Of a DNA stretch of 64,000 nt, positions 52,401-61,494 are shown in pieces. The stretch lies in assembly GCA_947501615.1 (NCBI GenBank), contig CANMWK010000001.1:1-64000 (forward strand), read 5' to 3'. This stretch comes from an uncultured Tenacibaculum sp. (GTDB lineage Bacteria; Bacteroidota; Bacteroidia; Flavobacteriales; Flavobacteriaceae). A program made the position numbers and the translations under genes. Position 1 is the first letter of the stretch. Every line of letters starts with the position of its first letter. The notes beneath the pieces were generated by a model. It ran no database searches. It was given only the letters and a program-made list of their open reading frames with translations, and was not told where the DNA came from.

Positions 52401-54980
52401 GATAAAAATGCGTATAATGTAAACGAAACAGCTACCGTAAAGTTTCCGTCTTCAGCAGGAGGTAGAGCATTAATTACTATTGAAAATGGAACAGAAGTTT
52501 TAGATCATTTTTGGGTAACGACTAAAGACAAGCAAACTGATTTTAGTTTTCCTGTATTAAATACCTATACGCCAAACATATTTGTTAATATTTCTTTACT
52601 TCAAAAGCATTCACAAACCAAAAATGACTTGCCTATACGAATGTATGGAGCAATACCAATATTAGTAAATGACCCGGAAACTAAATTAGCCCCAGAAATT
52701 CAATTAGCAGACGAATTAAAACCAGAAAGCACTGCTAAAATTAGAGTTAAAGAGAAGAATGCAAAAGCAATGACCTACACTATTGCTTTAGTTGATGATG
52801 GATTGTTAGATTTAACACGCTTCAAAACCCCTAATCCTTGGGCTACCTTCTATGCAAGACAATCTTTGGGCGTAAAAACATGGGATGTGTTTGATGATAT
52901 TATTGGAGCTTATGGAGGAGAAGTAAATCAAATTTTAAGTATTGGTGGAGATGAAGCAAAAGCAGGAAGTAAAAACAAAAGAGCAAATCGTTTTAAGCCA
53001 ATGGTATCATTCTTAGGACCGTTTAAATTGGGTTCAGGAGAAGTGAAAACACATGAAATTAAAATACCCAATTATGTAGGTTCTGTAAGGGCTATGGTTG
53101 TGGCTTCAAATGTCGCAAAAGATGCATATGGTAGTGATGAAAAGAATGCTTTTGTTCGTAAACCAGTAATGGTATTGGCTTCACTTCCAAGAAAAATAAC
53201 ACCTAAAGAAACAGTAACATTACCTGTAACTGTTTTTGCGATGAAACCTAATGTTAAAAATGTAAAAGTTAAAGTTTTACCGAATGAGTCATATCGCATC
53301 ATAGGAGATGCTACTCAAACCTTACATTTCAATCAACCAGATGAAAAAATGGTGTATTTTACCTTAAAAGTTAATGATTTTAAAGGAATAGGTAAGGTAA
53401 GAGTAGAAGCAGTTTCTGGTAATGAGAAAGCATTTTATGATGTAGAAATAGATGTCTTAAACCCAAATCCAGTTACCACAGAAGTAAAAGAATTGGTATT
53501 GAAATCAGGAGAGCAAAGTGAGTTGGATATCGTAACTTTTGGAACGCAAGGAACAAATAAAACGAGTATAGAATTATCAACGTTGCCTCCTATGAATTTT
53601 ACAAGTCGAATGGAGTATTTAATTCGATATCCTCATGGTTGCGTAGAGCAAACTACCTCTAGTGCTTTTCCTCAATTATATTTTTCTGAATTATTTGAAT
53701 TACCTGAAGAACGAAAAAAATCTATAGAAAGAAATATGAAAGCAGCCATAAAAAGGTTGGCTACGTTTCAAAAATCTGATGGAGGACTTTCATATTGGCC
53801 AGGTTCTGGAAATTCTAATAGTTGGGGAACCTCGTATGCAGGACATTTTTTATTAGAAGCTTCGAAAAGAGGTTATGCATTGCCTATTGGTTTTAAATCG
53901 AAGTGGTTAAATTACCAGAAAAATGAAGCAAGGAGGTGGAGAAAATCATCAACATATTACAACAATGAATTAGCTCAAGCATACAGATTGTACACATTAA
54001 GCTTAGCTAATAGTCCAGATTTAGCTTCTATGAACAGGCTTAGAGAAACGAAAGGAATTTCTACTATTGCTAAAAGACGTTTAGCGGCTGCATATGCATT
54101 GATAGGAAAAAAATCAATAGCTAAGACTATTCTTAAATCAATTCAAACTAATGATTACAATAGAAGGTATTATTATAATTATGGTTCTGCATTAAGAGAT
54201 AAAGCAATGTCTTTGGAGACGTATACATTAATAGGAGATGAGGTTCAGTCTATTAAATTAGCAAAAGAGATCGCAGAGAAATTGTCTAGTGATCGTTGGA
54301 TGAGTACACAAACCACCTCATATAGTTTGTTAGCGATTGCTCAATATGCACTTAAAAATGGAGAAAATGCCGGAATACAGGTAGATTATAACTGGAATGG
54401 AAACAAAAATAATGTGAGTACTTCAAAATCATTATTTGTAAAAGATTTGAAAGGAGTGCAAAAAGAAAATAAGTTTACGGTTAGTAATACCTCTCAAAGT
54501 CCGTTATATGTTAGAATATATAACAGAGGGATTTTACCAGTAGGAGAAGAAAAGGTAATTCAGAAAAATTTTGATGTGAATGTGGTTTACAAAGATAAAA
54601 GTGGAGAAAAAATAAATGTAAGTAGCTTATCTCAAGGAACTAATTTTGTGGCTGAAATTACGATTAGAAATACAACTAATGAAAAGGTAGAAAACATTGC
54701 TTTAACCCAGTTTTTACCTTCAGGGTGGGAAGTTATTAATACACGTTTTACCGAGTTTGGAAATAACACAACTTCTTCTCATGTAGATTTTACGGATATC
54801 AGAGATGCAAGTATCAGTAATTATTTTACATTACAAGGGTTTAAGTCTAAAACATTCAGGGTGTTATTGAACGCGTCTTATTTAGGAGATTATTACCTGC
54901 CAGGTGTTCAAGCAGAAGCGATGTATAATAACGATTATATTTCTAGAACAGCGGGTAAATGGATTAAAGTAGTGAAATGA
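49479..54980 (+). CDS. Alpha-2-macroglobulin family lipoprotein
   Basis: 1833 residues. Lipoprotein signal 'ILATILLLFNCKK' (Cys about 19). A series of MG beta-domains follows, including the 'RGVWRPGDQMFLTFVLND' block (about 615) and the A2M domain ('GSVRAMVVASN', about 1200). The thioester site is 'YPHGCVEQTTS' with Cys1388-Val-Glu1390-Gln1391, so the covalent trap chemistry is retained. The helical TED domain follows ('LATFQKSDGGLSYWPGSGNS'). It would be anchored to a periplasmic-facing membrane and trap proteases, as proposed for bacterial A2Ms. The penicillin-binding protein 1C gene that often accompanies bacterial A2M is not in this window. Confidence 0.93.
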   Translation: MKKVVSYFILATILLLFNCKKETVHKESDVASFSEYISVYPEKIISTVPKLDFYLNKKVDVENLGDDIITMSPNVKGKVAINNAVLSFIPDEKLESNKEYTVTLHLDKLYSNINSSLKDFTILLKTKPLQFSLSLQSPSIYSKDWYYIEGSLTSSDVISGDKISKLIKASYDGVEKQVKFDISSDTYTNAVRFKIDSLQRFAEDKTVKVNWDGSAINSSSKGEREIVITGKSTFKVLSVDVFNENKQRIDINFSDPIHTSQNLKGLIQFVNTQKQNFTTKIKNNVISIYPKSSIRNKVDVEIFKGIKNIEGYSLKNNVTKTIYFEQLKPEVSFIKSGTILPNSSNLKINFKAINLKAVDATIYKIYKNNVLQFLQNNNLNNLGNIRYVGRPTAKYTINLADQGLQLSKPNAFAVDLADMIAVENGAMYRVELSFTKEYSNYSCDGEQNNTTIVFGKKEVDTRNYNHTRYSYYDYDYDYNWDERNDPCKNSFYSNKKISKNILASNLGVIVKQGNNDNTFVVVSDLLTTAPVKEAKVELINLQQQVITSAKTNADGVTVFDTVKDAFFAKVSNNDNTTYLKLTDGASLSMSKFDVSGARLQKGIKGYIYGERGVWRPGDQMFLTFVLNDKVNPIPEKHPIKFELVNPQGKIIDRKISQKNALNVYTYTPKTEATAITGNWKLRVNVGAANFSRTLKVETIKPNRLKIRVNTKEKFVKYGKPIKGELEVKWLHGAIARGLKYDVESKFSPALTKFPKFDNYTFDDVTRRLRATNTTVASGNLNEEGKVDFTKKVELGTRIPGMVSANFITKVYENGGDFSTDVYSMKVSPYASYAGLNLAEEQQSRNYLFTDQEYAFNVASVNEEGKGIANDLEVKVYKLSWRWWWSSSRGGLSYYDGSSQRESYESKTVKTNTNGKGSFSLKVDKGDWGRYLIKVKDKKSKHVTSAVVYFDWPSWYGRKRGSQNKTNATMLVFSSDKNAYNVNETATVKFPSSAGGRALITIENGTEVLDHFWVTTKDKQTDFSFPVLNTYTPNIFVNISLLQKHSQTKNDLPIRMYGAIPILVNDPETKLAPEIQLADELKPESTAKIRVKEKNAKAMTYTIALVDDGLLDLTRFKTPNPWATFYARQSLGVKTWDVFDDIIGAYGGEVNQILSIGGDEAKAGSKNKRANRFKPMVSFLGPFKLGSGEVKTHEIKIPNYVGSVRAMVVASNVAKDAYGSDEKNAFVRKPVMVLASLPRKITPKETVTLPVTVFAMKPNVKNVKVKVLPNESYRIIGDATQTLHFNQPDEKMVYFTLKVNDFKGIGKVRVEAVSGNEKAFYDVEIDVLNPNPVTTEVKELVLKSGEQSELDIVTFGTQGTNKTSIELSTLPPMNFTSRMEYLIRYPHGCVEQTTSSAFPQLYFSELFELPEERKKSIERNMKAAIKRLATFQKSDGGLSYWPGSGNSNSWGTSYAGHFLLEASKRGYALPIGFKSKWLNYQKNEARRWRKSSTYYNNELAQAYRLYTLSLANSPDLASMNRLRETKGISTIAKRRLAAAYALIGKKSIAKTILKSIQTNDYNRRYYYNYGSALRDKAMSLETYTLIGDEVQSIKLAKEIAEKLSSDRWMSTQTTSYSLLAIAQYALKNGENAGIQVDYNWNGNKNNVSTSKSLFVKDLKGVQKENKFTVSNTSQSPLYVRIYNRGILPVGEEKVIQKNFDVNVVYKDKSGEKINVSSLSQGTNFVAEITIRNTTNEKVENIALTQFLPSGWEVINTRFTEFGNNTTSSHVDFTDIRDASISNYFTLQGFKSKTFRVLLNASYLGDYYLPGVQAEAMYNNDYISRTAGKWIKVVK

Positions 54981-55044
54981 TTTTAAAGATTTTTGTTATG
55001 TATTGAAAAATATAAAAATAAACCTTTAAATAAAGAGGACCAGT

Positions 55045-55177
55045 GTACATTTGGAGCAAAATTCTGTCAATTCGAGTGATTTTTTGGAATAAAATGGAGA
55101 AAAATCGTATCGAGAATAAGAATTTTGACTTAGAAGTAGTTCTCGATACACTTTTTCGTGCCTCAAAAGCACTCGAA
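55045..55177. repeat. Dispersed palindromic intergenic repeat
   Basis: The outer arms TTCGAGTG (55071-55078) and CACTCGAA (55170-55177) enclose the perfect pair GTATCGAGAA (55107-55116) and TTCTCGATAC (55140-55149). The leader 55045-55073 occurs inverted at 57858-57886 with two mismatches in 29. Short frames on both strands here are products of the palindrome and are not called as genes. Confidence 0.65.
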
Positions 55178-55295
55178 CTCGCCACGACGATTCATACACG
55201 CAACGATACAATACTATATAAATAATCGAATTCAAATTTTTAATTTACCCAACAACTAAAAAATCGCAATGTATTATATCATGTTATCTAAAATT

Positions 55296-55769
55296 ATGAG
55301 AACTATATGCTTAATTTATTTTTTTAGTTTAATCTTTTGTTTTTTAAGTTGTAAAAAAGAGTCTGATTTTAAAATAGATAAAATTCAAAACTCTAATAAA
55401 AAAATTATTTATGAATTAGAGGCAGAGACTATTGAAGTGATTTATAAAGTTTATGTAAATGAAAAAGAAAAAAAGTTTAATGATAGATTCTACGTTTCTT
55501 TTTCTGAAGTAAATCTTTCTAACGAATCTTTTAAACTAACAATGAATAGCTGTCCTGAAAATCTAAGTTGTATCTATAACTCTGAATTATTAAAAAATAA
55601 CAATAGATTTTTAAAACTCAAAAACGGGGTGTATCTACCAGTACTATTTGACTCTGATTTTATTTTTCACAAAACGAAATCAAAGGAACTAGCTTCTAAA
55701 GTTGGTGGTGATAAATACTTTTGGATAGATACTAATGGAAAAATATCAAAAACAGCAATTGGAATGTAA
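55296..55769 (+). CDS. Hypothetical lipoprotein
   Basis: The start is taken as ATG at 55296 ('MRTICLIYFFSLIFCFLSCK') because it gives a standard lipoprotein signal; two earlier ATGs (55269, 55281) only lengthen the positively charged end. The 157-residue mature part has no recognised domain. It has a beta-rich centre and the pair 'SCPENLSCIYN', which may form a disulfide. The stop codon shares its last base with an upstream ATG of the next lipoprotein frame, so both are probably one transcript. Confidence 0.7.
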   Translation: MRTICLIYFFSLIFCFLSCKKESDFKIDKIQNSNKKIIYELEAETIEVIYKVYVNEKEKKFNDRFYVSFSEVNLSNESFKLTMNSCPENLSCIYNSELLKNNNRFLKLKNGVYLPVLFDSDFIFHKTKSKELASKVGGDKYFWIDTNGKISKTAIGM

Positions 55770-55786
55770 TGTTAACCAAACATTTG

Positions 55787-56437
55787 ATGAAAAACTTGAA
55801 CTACATATTGATTTTACTTTTAATTTCTTGCTCAAATTTGGTCGAAAAAAAACCTTTGACCCAATTATTTTCCGGGGACTTTAAAAGTTCGAAAATTGAT
55901 AATAAGATAGAAATTATAGATTTAGATTCGGTTTCGAACTTTACGGAATTAAGACAAAAAATGGGTGAATTGACCTGTGAGGGAAAATTGTCTGGATTAA
56001 AATTTATATCTAATGATACGATCTATTATTTAACTGGATTTGCTAACTGTCCGATTTCAAAAGAAATAGGATGCTACTTAAGACGGAATTTATTATTTGT
56101 TAGGAATGACTCCATGGTAATTGAATTTGGAAAAAATGAAAAGAAAAAGCCAATCAAATTTTTAAAAACAGAACTGAATGAGATAATCTCTAAAAACTAT
56201 AACTTTCAGGATAACATAAACAAACTAAAACCAGCTTTAATTCATTTTTACGTAGAAGATAAATACCCAATTGAAATAACAAAAAGAAGTCTAAAAGAAA
56301 TTGTTAAACAGTTTAAAGAAATTAATTCTCAAAACGCTTCAGACTATTTTAAATATAATATTCTTTTTGAGGAATTTGATATTGTAAATATTCCACCGCC
56401 ACCGAAACCAAATGAATTTGATGTTACAAATAAATAA
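55787..56437 (+). CDS. Hypothetical lipoprotein with Pro-rich C-terminus
   Basis: The start is ATG at 55787 ('MKNLNYILILLLISCSN'); the ATG at 55769 adds six residues and overlaps the previous stop. 216 residues, lipidated Cys about 15, no known domain, several paired Cys ('GELTCEG', 'FANCPISKEIGCYLRR'), and a C-terminal 'VNIPPPPKPNEFD'. It resembles in layout the lipoprotein at 45537-46142 (same size, Cys in the middle third, terminal proline run), suggesting distant homology. A (TAAAAC)10 tract follows 64 bp downstream. Confidence 0.68.
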   Translation: MKNLNYILILLLISCSNLVEKKPLTQLFSGDFKSSKIDNKIEIIDLDSVSNFTELRQKMGELTCEGKLSGLKFISNDTIYYLTGFANCPISKEIGCYLRRNLLFVRNDSMVIEFGKNEKKKPIKFLKTELNEIISKNYNFQDNINKLKPALIHFYVEDKYPIEITKRSLKEIVKQFKEINSQNASDYFKYNILFEEFDIVNIPPPPKPNEFDVTNK

Positions 56438-56500
56438 AGTATTGATTTTTCTATTTTAGAAAATTAATCATTGTACTAAAATTCAGGTATATTTAAAAAC

Positions 56501-56560
56501 TAAAACTAAAACTAAAACTAAAACTAAAACTAAAACTAAAACTAAAACTAAAACTAAAAC
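56501..56560 (+). repeat. Hexanucleotide microsatellite (TAAAAC)10
   Basis: Exactly ten tandem TAAAAC units ending 2 bp before an ATG (56563) in frame with the P1-family peptidase. A variable copy number here would change promoter spacing or leader length. A unit of six bases would not shift a reading frame. Confidence 0.95.
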
Positions 56561-56616
56561 TAATGCAATTATTTCCTAGTAGGAACAATAGGCTCAATAA
56601 ATCTAAAAAAAACTTC

Positions 56617-57750
56617 ATGATTAGCAGAAAAATATTAATTACAATATTTGTATTAACTTTAAATAATTTGTCTTCTCAAAATAAAAGAATTAGAGATTAT
56701 GGAATTGAGATTGGTGTTTTAAAACCAGGTAAATTAAATGCTATTACAGATGTTAAAGGAGTTAAAGTTGGACATACAACATTAATAGAAGGCGATAGTA
56801 TTAGAACTGGAGTTACGGCAATACTCCCACATTCAGGAAATATATTTCAATTAAAAGTTCCTGCCGCAATCTATTTAGGAAATGGTTTTGGAAAATTAGC
56901 AGGGTATAGCCAAGTAAAAGAGTTAGGAAATATTGAAACACCTATTATTTTAACTAATACACTAAGTGTTCCTGAGGCTTCAAATGCGCTAATAACTTAT
57001 ACGCTACAACAAAAAGGTAATGAAAATATATATTCTGTTAATTCAATTGTTGGAGAAACCAATGATGGATGGCTTAATGATATAAGAGGAAGGCACATCA
57101 AAGAAAAACATGTTTTAAATGCAATTAATAATGCAAAAAGTGGCGTGGTTAAAGAAGGTAATGTTGGTGCTGGAACCGGAACAACTTGCTTTCAGTATAA
57201 AGGAGGTATAGGAACATCTTCTCGTGTTATACCAGAAAAATTTGGCTCATATACGGTTGGTGTACTAGTCCAAACCAATTATGGGGGAGTTCTTCAAATA
57301 AACGGGGTTCCTATAGCGAAAGAGTTAGATAATTATCCTAGAAACTTTACCTATGATGTTGATGGTTCTTGTATGATAGTAGTTATGACAGACGCTCCTC
57401 TTAGCGCTAGAAATTTAGAAAGGCTAGCAAAAAGAGCTATGATGGGACTAGCAAGAACAGGAGGAATAGCTTCTAATAGTAGTGGAGATTATGTCATAGC
57501 CGTATCTACTGCTAAAGATAATTTTATTCCGTACCATAAAGAATCTCCATTAATTAAGAATATAGAATTAGAAAATGGAGCAATGACACCTCTTTTCTTA
57601 GCTGTAATTGAGGCAACTGAAGAAGCTATTATCAATTCTTTATTTGCGGCTAAAACAATGACTGGTAGAAAAAATCATAAAAGGGAATCAATTCCTATCA
57701 ATGATGTTATTAAAATCATAAAGAAGTATAACAGAATACATCCAAATTGA
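56617..57750 (+). CDS. P1-family (S58, DmpA-like) aminopeptidase
   Basis: The start is taken at 56617 ('MISRKILITIFVLTLNN', a signal peptide cut near 'LSSQ'); the ATG at 56563, next to the microsatellite, is the alternative. 377 residues. Family blocks are 'ITDVKGVKVGHTTL', 'GNVGAGTGTTCFQYKGGIGT' and 'ASNSSGDYVIAVSTA', the last carrying the Ser of the autoprocessing N-terminal-nucleophile site. DmpA-type enzymes cleave themselves into two chains and remove N-terminal D- or beta-amino acids from peptides. Here it would be periplasmic. It is preceded by a (TAAAAC)10 tract that may tune expression. Confidence 0.88.
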   Translation: MISRKILITIFVLTLNNLSSQNKRIRDYGIEIGVLKPGKLNAITDVKGVKVGHTTLIEGDSIRTGVTAILPHSGNIFQLKVPAAIYLGNGFGKLAGYSQVKELGNIETPIILTNTLSVPEASNALITYTLQQKGNENIYSVNSIVGETNDGWLNDIRGRHIKEKHVLNAINNAKSGVVKEGNVGAGTGTTCFQYKGGIGTSSRVIPEKFGSYTVGVLVQTNYGGVLQINGVPIAKELDNYPRNFTYDVDGSCMIVVMTDAPLSARNLERLAKRAMMGLARTGGIASNSSGDYVIAVSTAKDNFIPYHKESPLIKNIELENGAMTPLFLAVIEATEEAIINSLFAAKTMTGRKNHKRESIPINDVIKIIKKYNRIHPN

Positions 57751-57857
57751 TAACGTAGATGTGCTTATAATAATTGTACATATTTTTTAGTTTGCCCCGT
57801 TGTGGATTTAGAAACTTAAATCTTTTTAAAATATCAACGAATTAGTTAACTTTTACA

Positions 57858-57886
57858 GAATTGATAGAATTTTGCTTCAAATGTAC
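57858..57886 (-). repeat. Inverted copy of the dispersed repeat leader
   Basis: The minus strand matches 55045-55073 at 27 of 29 positions. Only the leader is present, without the palindromic part. Confidence 0.65.
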
Positions 57887-58040
57887 AACGGGTAGTTTGG
57901 TAAACACTTATTAAGTAATAGACTTAACCCTTCCACATAATTAGAATGTTATTCATATCGAAAAAATAAGAAGTGCAAGCAAAAATGGGTTTTTGCAGTA
58001 CTAAAAAAAACTAGCGGTATAATTTAAAAGATCGTATATA

Positions 58041-58048
58041 TATTTTTG
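58041..58048 (+). promoter_or_regulatory. -7 promoter element of the small lipoprotein gene
   Basis: TATTTTTG fits TAnnTTTG, 39 bp before the start codon. Confidence 0.5.
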
Positions 58049-58087
58049 AAACGTAAAAGTTTAAAAATTTAGACAAAATTATATCAG

Positions 58088-58402
58088 ATGAAATTAAAAA
58101 CACTTACTTTTTTAGGAGCTTTAATTATAGGACTCACAGTATGCGTATCATGTAAAAATACATACTCTAAAGAATCCTTAGCAAAAGAAAATGAGGCAAA
58201 ATATTTAAAAACTTGTATTGCTACAGCAAAAAAAAGTTTTGAAAACGCAGGAATAGAACCTAATGAAGCATTAATAGAGGAAAAATGTAAATGTATAGGA
58301 GAACAAATAAAGATAAAATACGGATTTAGTAATTTACCTTCTATTTCTAAAGAGGAAACAATGAGTTTTATGAAAGAAGCTGCTGTGAAATGTGCACAAT
58401 AA
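58088..58402 (+). CDS. Small hypothetical lipoprotein
   Basis: 104 residues: lipoprotein signal 'GALIIGLTVCVSCKN' (lipidated Cys about 22), then a helical domain with Cys at 'LKTCIATAK', 'EKCKCIGEQ' and 'AAVKCAQ'. Four mature cysteines could form two disulfides. No family recognised. It has its own promoter element and a terminator 22 bp after the stop. Confidence 0.72.
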   Translation: MKLKTLTFLGALIIGLTVCVSCKNTYSKESLAKENEAKYLKTCIATAKKSFENAGIEPNEALIEEKCKCIGEQIKIKYGFSNLPSISKEETMSFMKEAAVKCAQ

Positions 58403-58423
58403 AGCGTATATAATTTTAATAGT

Positions 58424-58455
58424 AAAAGATCACCCCTATGAGAGGTGATCTTTTT
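58424..58455. terminator. Bidirectional rho-independent terminator
   Basis: A perfect 11-bp stem AAAAGATCACC/GGTGATCTTTT with a 9-base loop and T-runs on both strands. It separates the small lipoprotein gene from the convergent GEVED protein gene. Confidence 0.85.
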
Positions 58456-58485
58456 AAATAAAAATTACAAAAATTACAAAAAATA

Positions 58486-61400
58486 TTATTTTTTAATAAA
58501 ACGTTTCGTGACAGCTTTTCCTTCAGAAATAAACTTCATGAAATAAGAACCAGTAGCAAATTTAGAAACATCAATTGTAGTCGTGTTTTTTCCTATTGTA
58601 TTTGACTTGTACACAACTTTTCCTGTAATAGAATAGATCGTAACTTCACTAAAATCACCATCTAAAATTTCTATGTTTAAACTGTTTTTAGCAGGATTTG
58701 GAAAAACTTTTATATTATTTAAGGCAGTGTTTGTAAATGATTTTAAATTTTCACCAGGTGTAGATGTTCTTCCAATGTTTACAACATAATCCTCAACTTC
58801 TCCATAAGTAAAAGACTCACAAGGATCTGGAATATCATTATACTTCATAGCTACTCGCATAATAGTTGCGCCTAAAGAAGCTGTAGTTGGTATCGTGAAT
58901 GTTCCAGAGTTATTTGTATCTCTTGAAGCTGCTTTAGAGAAAACAAGTTCTCCATTATCAGTAAAATCACCATCTCTGTTATAATCAATCCATACTGCAT
59001 AACCTTCAGGATACACTGTTCCAGTCCACGTTGGAGTTATAGAAATTGTATGCGTTCCACTTAAGTTTGTTGTAATAGCAGTATAATCACCATATCCGCC
59101 AGTTTCAGCTCCAGTTGAATTATCAATGCTCTCTAATTGTACTCTAGAAATGAATTCTTCATCAGGATTTTGTCCATTAGAACTACAATACCCAGTCGGA
59201 GGAGTATCACCACCACCACCGTTTCCAGCAGCTTGTAAATTAACTGTATAATCTTCTACTTCACCATAAGTAAAGTTTTCACAAGCATTAGGAATAGCAT
59301 TATATTTCATAGAAACACGCATTCTTACTGAAGTCTGCGAAGTGTTGTTAGGTATAGTAAAAGTTCCACTATTGGTTGGATCATTAGAAGGAGATTTAGA
59401 GAAAACTAATTCTCCACTATCAGCAAAGTCACCATCATTATTATAATCTATCCAAACCGCATATCCTTCATTATAAACCGTTCCAGTCCATGTTGGTGTT
59501 ACAGTAATCGTATATTCTTCTCCTTCAGTTAAATCTGTTGAAATACCAGTGAAATCAGAGTATGTTTGAGCTGTAGAAGTATTATTGATAGTATTTAAAC
59601 TAACATTACTAATAAATTCATCATTAGCGTTATTACTAGAAGAAGCACAATACGTAACCTGCGCGTCTGTAGTTGTAAAAACTACACTAACACTACCCGA
59701 TACATTTCCAGCTGCATCTTGTGCAACTACAGCAGCAGTATATTGTGTATTAGGAGATAAGCCTGACACAGTAAAAGAAGGTGTAGGAGAAGTACCTACC
59801 TGACTTCCATTTATAGAAATTAAATATTGAGCTACAGCAACATTATCTGTGGCAGCAGTCCAATTTAAAGTAGCTCCAGTACCACCAATATTAGTAGCTG
59901 TTAAATTAGATGGATTTGTAGGCGACTCTGTATCTGGTGGACCAGCAGGTTGCATTTCAAAAGTACCAATAACTCCTTTTCTTCCATTGTTCATATATTC
60001 GGTAATAAACCAGAAAGTACTGTCATTTGAAGGATCAACATCTATCTTACTATAATCTCCATAACGAGTACCTGGTATATTCTGATTACCATTTGCAATA
60101 AGCCCTTCGGCAGCTGTCATTGTCCCTAAAGGATCACCATTAGATCGTCCAGTAAAATAAGAACTTACTCGAACAGTTGAAGATGTTGTTGCACCAGAAA
60201 GAGAAGAATATCCCATTCCAATATTTCCATTACCATCCATAGCTAAACTTGCATTCCAAGCATGTCTTCCATCTGGAGCAGTATAGGTTCCTTCCTGATA
60301 TAAAGACCATGGCTGATTATCGGCACTTTGACGAAATTCCATCCAGCGAACACCAGCTAACTTTCCTGCAGATGCATCTGTATCAACAACAAAATTGAAA
60401 ACAGCAGAATTATGCGTAGCAAATTTTCTAAACTGAGCCTGATTCATAATCGTAGCTTGTAACGCATCTATTGAAGCTCCACCAGGTTGTGATAAATTAG
60501 AGAAACTACCTCCATCAAATACTCCAATAAAAGGAGTTACAGGAATTTCTGTAGGACTAGATACCGTAGAGCTTGAAGTGTTAGACCAATCTACATCTAT
60601 AGTCCATACTTTTACATGATCGTTAGAAACTCCTGCCCATGCATTATCTTGCATATATACGACAGTTGCTCCACCAGTTGCAGGTAAATCATCATTAGTT
60701 ACATTTAATACTTGCGGACTGTAAAAACCACTTGTAGCAATATTCGGTAAATTAAAACCTAAAATACCAGCATTGGTATCTCCAGCTAACATTGCATCGC
60801 GTTCTAAAGCCCAAACTCTATTAGAGCTATTAGTGTTGTCTGTAATATAATAACCATCACTCCAAACAGATAGTTTTTGATAATCAACTATTTGTGGAAT
60901 GTTATAAATGTACCAACCAGCAGTTAAAGGATTAGGGCCGTCAGAAACTGCAACTTGTGCACCAGAACCTAAAAAGGTCAATACCCAACGATCTGCTGCA
61001 TTATCATACGATACGGTTAAATCACAACATCCACCAGATGGGAAAATAGCAGGATTAGGAGCTGTTTCTCCTAATAGTTCATTTCCTTGTTTGTCATAAA
61101 TCATGAAACCTGTATTAAAAACGACCATTACATGATCTGGTCCAACAGCTAAAGAAGGATCGGTAGGCTGAGAGTTTGATGAATATGTGTCAAAGACTAA
61201 ACCAGCATTTGCCATTTTTTTACTTTGCTCTAACGGATGTCTGTTTCTAAAAAAGTAATCATCTTTTTTCTGAGGATCTTGTCCGGAAACAATAACGCTT
61301 CCCATAGATCTTTTGTCTTTAGCTTCTTTTTCAACATTTACAAAAGGAACTAAATCTGCAGGTCTGCTAGACAAAGGAGCGACATACTCAACAGAAGGAA

Positions 61401-61494
61401 TTTTACCTTTGTAAAAAGCTTTGTGTTTAATTTTGTTTTGAGCTATTGCCACAACAGACAATAGAAAAAATACAATGGGTAATTGTTTTTTCAT
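58486..61494 (-). CDS. Secreted GEVED/fibronectin III protein with T9SS type A sorting domain
   Basis: The start is ATG at 61494 ('MKKQLPIVFFLLSVVAIAQ'), a signal peptide; the frame opens nine residues earlier. 1002 residues. About 70-520 look like a beta-propeller-like sheet domain ('DPSLAVGPDHVMVVFNTGFM'). A fibronectin type III domain follows (about 525-610, 'NPSNLTATNIGGTGATLNWT'), then two GEVED domains each ending 'FTYGEVEDY(T/V)VN', and the C-terminal sorting domain ('NNIKVFPNPAKNSLNIEI', 'YSITGKVVYKS', 'GSYFMKFISEGKAVTKRF'). It should be exported by the type IX system and anchored or released. A surface enzyme or adhesin; no catalytic residues are evident. Confidence 0.9.
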   Translation of the reverse strand: MKKQLPIVFFLLSVVAIAQNKIKHKAFYKGKIPSVEYVAPLSSRPADLVPFVNVEKEAKDKRSMGSVIVSGQDPQKKDDYFFRNRHPLEQSKKMANAGLVFDTYSSNSQPTDPSLAVGPDHVMVVFNTGFMIYDKQGNELLGETAPNPAIFPSGGCCDLTVSYDNAADRWVLTFLGSGAQVAVSDGPNPLTAGWYIYNIPQIVDYQKLSVWSDGYYITDNTNSSNRVWALERDAMLAGDTNAGILGFNLPNIATSGFYSPQVLNVTNDDLPATGGATVVYMQDNAWAGVSNDHVKVWTIDVDWSNTSSSTVSSPTEIPVTPFIGVFDGGSFSNLSQPGGASIDALQATIMNQAQFRKFATHNSAVFNFVVDTDASAGKLAGVRWMEFRQSADNQPWSLYQEGTYTAPDGRHAWNASLAMDGNGNIGMGYSSLSGATTSSTVRVSSYFTGRSNGDPLGTMTAAEGLIANGNQNIPGTRYGDYSKIDVDPSNDSTFWFITEYMNNGRKGVIGTFEMQPAGPPDTESPTNPSNLTATNIGGTGATLNWTAATDNVAVAQYLISINGSQVGTSPTPSFTVSGLSPNTQYTAAVVAQDAAGNVSGSVSVVFTTTDAQVTYCASSSNNANDEFISNVSLNTINNTSTAQTYSDFTGISTDLTEGEEYTITVTPTWTGTVYNEGYAVWIDYNNDGDFADSGELVFSKSPSNDPTNSGTFTIPNNTSQTSVRMRVSMKYNAIPNACENFTYGEVEDYTVNLQAAGNGGGGDTPPTGYCSSNGQNPDEEFISRVQLESIDNSTGAETGGYGDYTAITTNLSGTHTISITPTWTGTVYPEGYAVWIDYNRDGDFTDNGELVFSKAASRDTNNSGTFTIPTTASLGATIMRVAMKYNDIPDPCESFTYGEVEDYVVNIGRTSTPGENLKSFTNTALNNIKVFPNPAKNSLNIEILDGDFSEVTIYSITGKVVYKSNTIGKNTTTIDVSKFATGSYFMKFISEGKAVTKRFIKK

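Larger units (their letters stand above)
57751..58087. other. Intergenic region with a dispersed repeat and a promoter
   Basis: 337 bp without a gene. It contains the inverted copy of the dispersed repeat (57858-57886) and a -7 element (58041-58048) for the small lipoprotein. No clear terminator for the peptidase gene was found. Confidence 0.6.

Noticed and set aside
55026..55235. Short frames on both strands in the alpha-2-macroglobulin downstream region
   Set aside because: They arise from the palindromic repeat, which is partly self-complementary, and have no protein-like features.
56501..56560. CRISPR-like array
   Set aside because: Uninterrupted 6-bp tandem repeat without spacers; no cas genes in the window.
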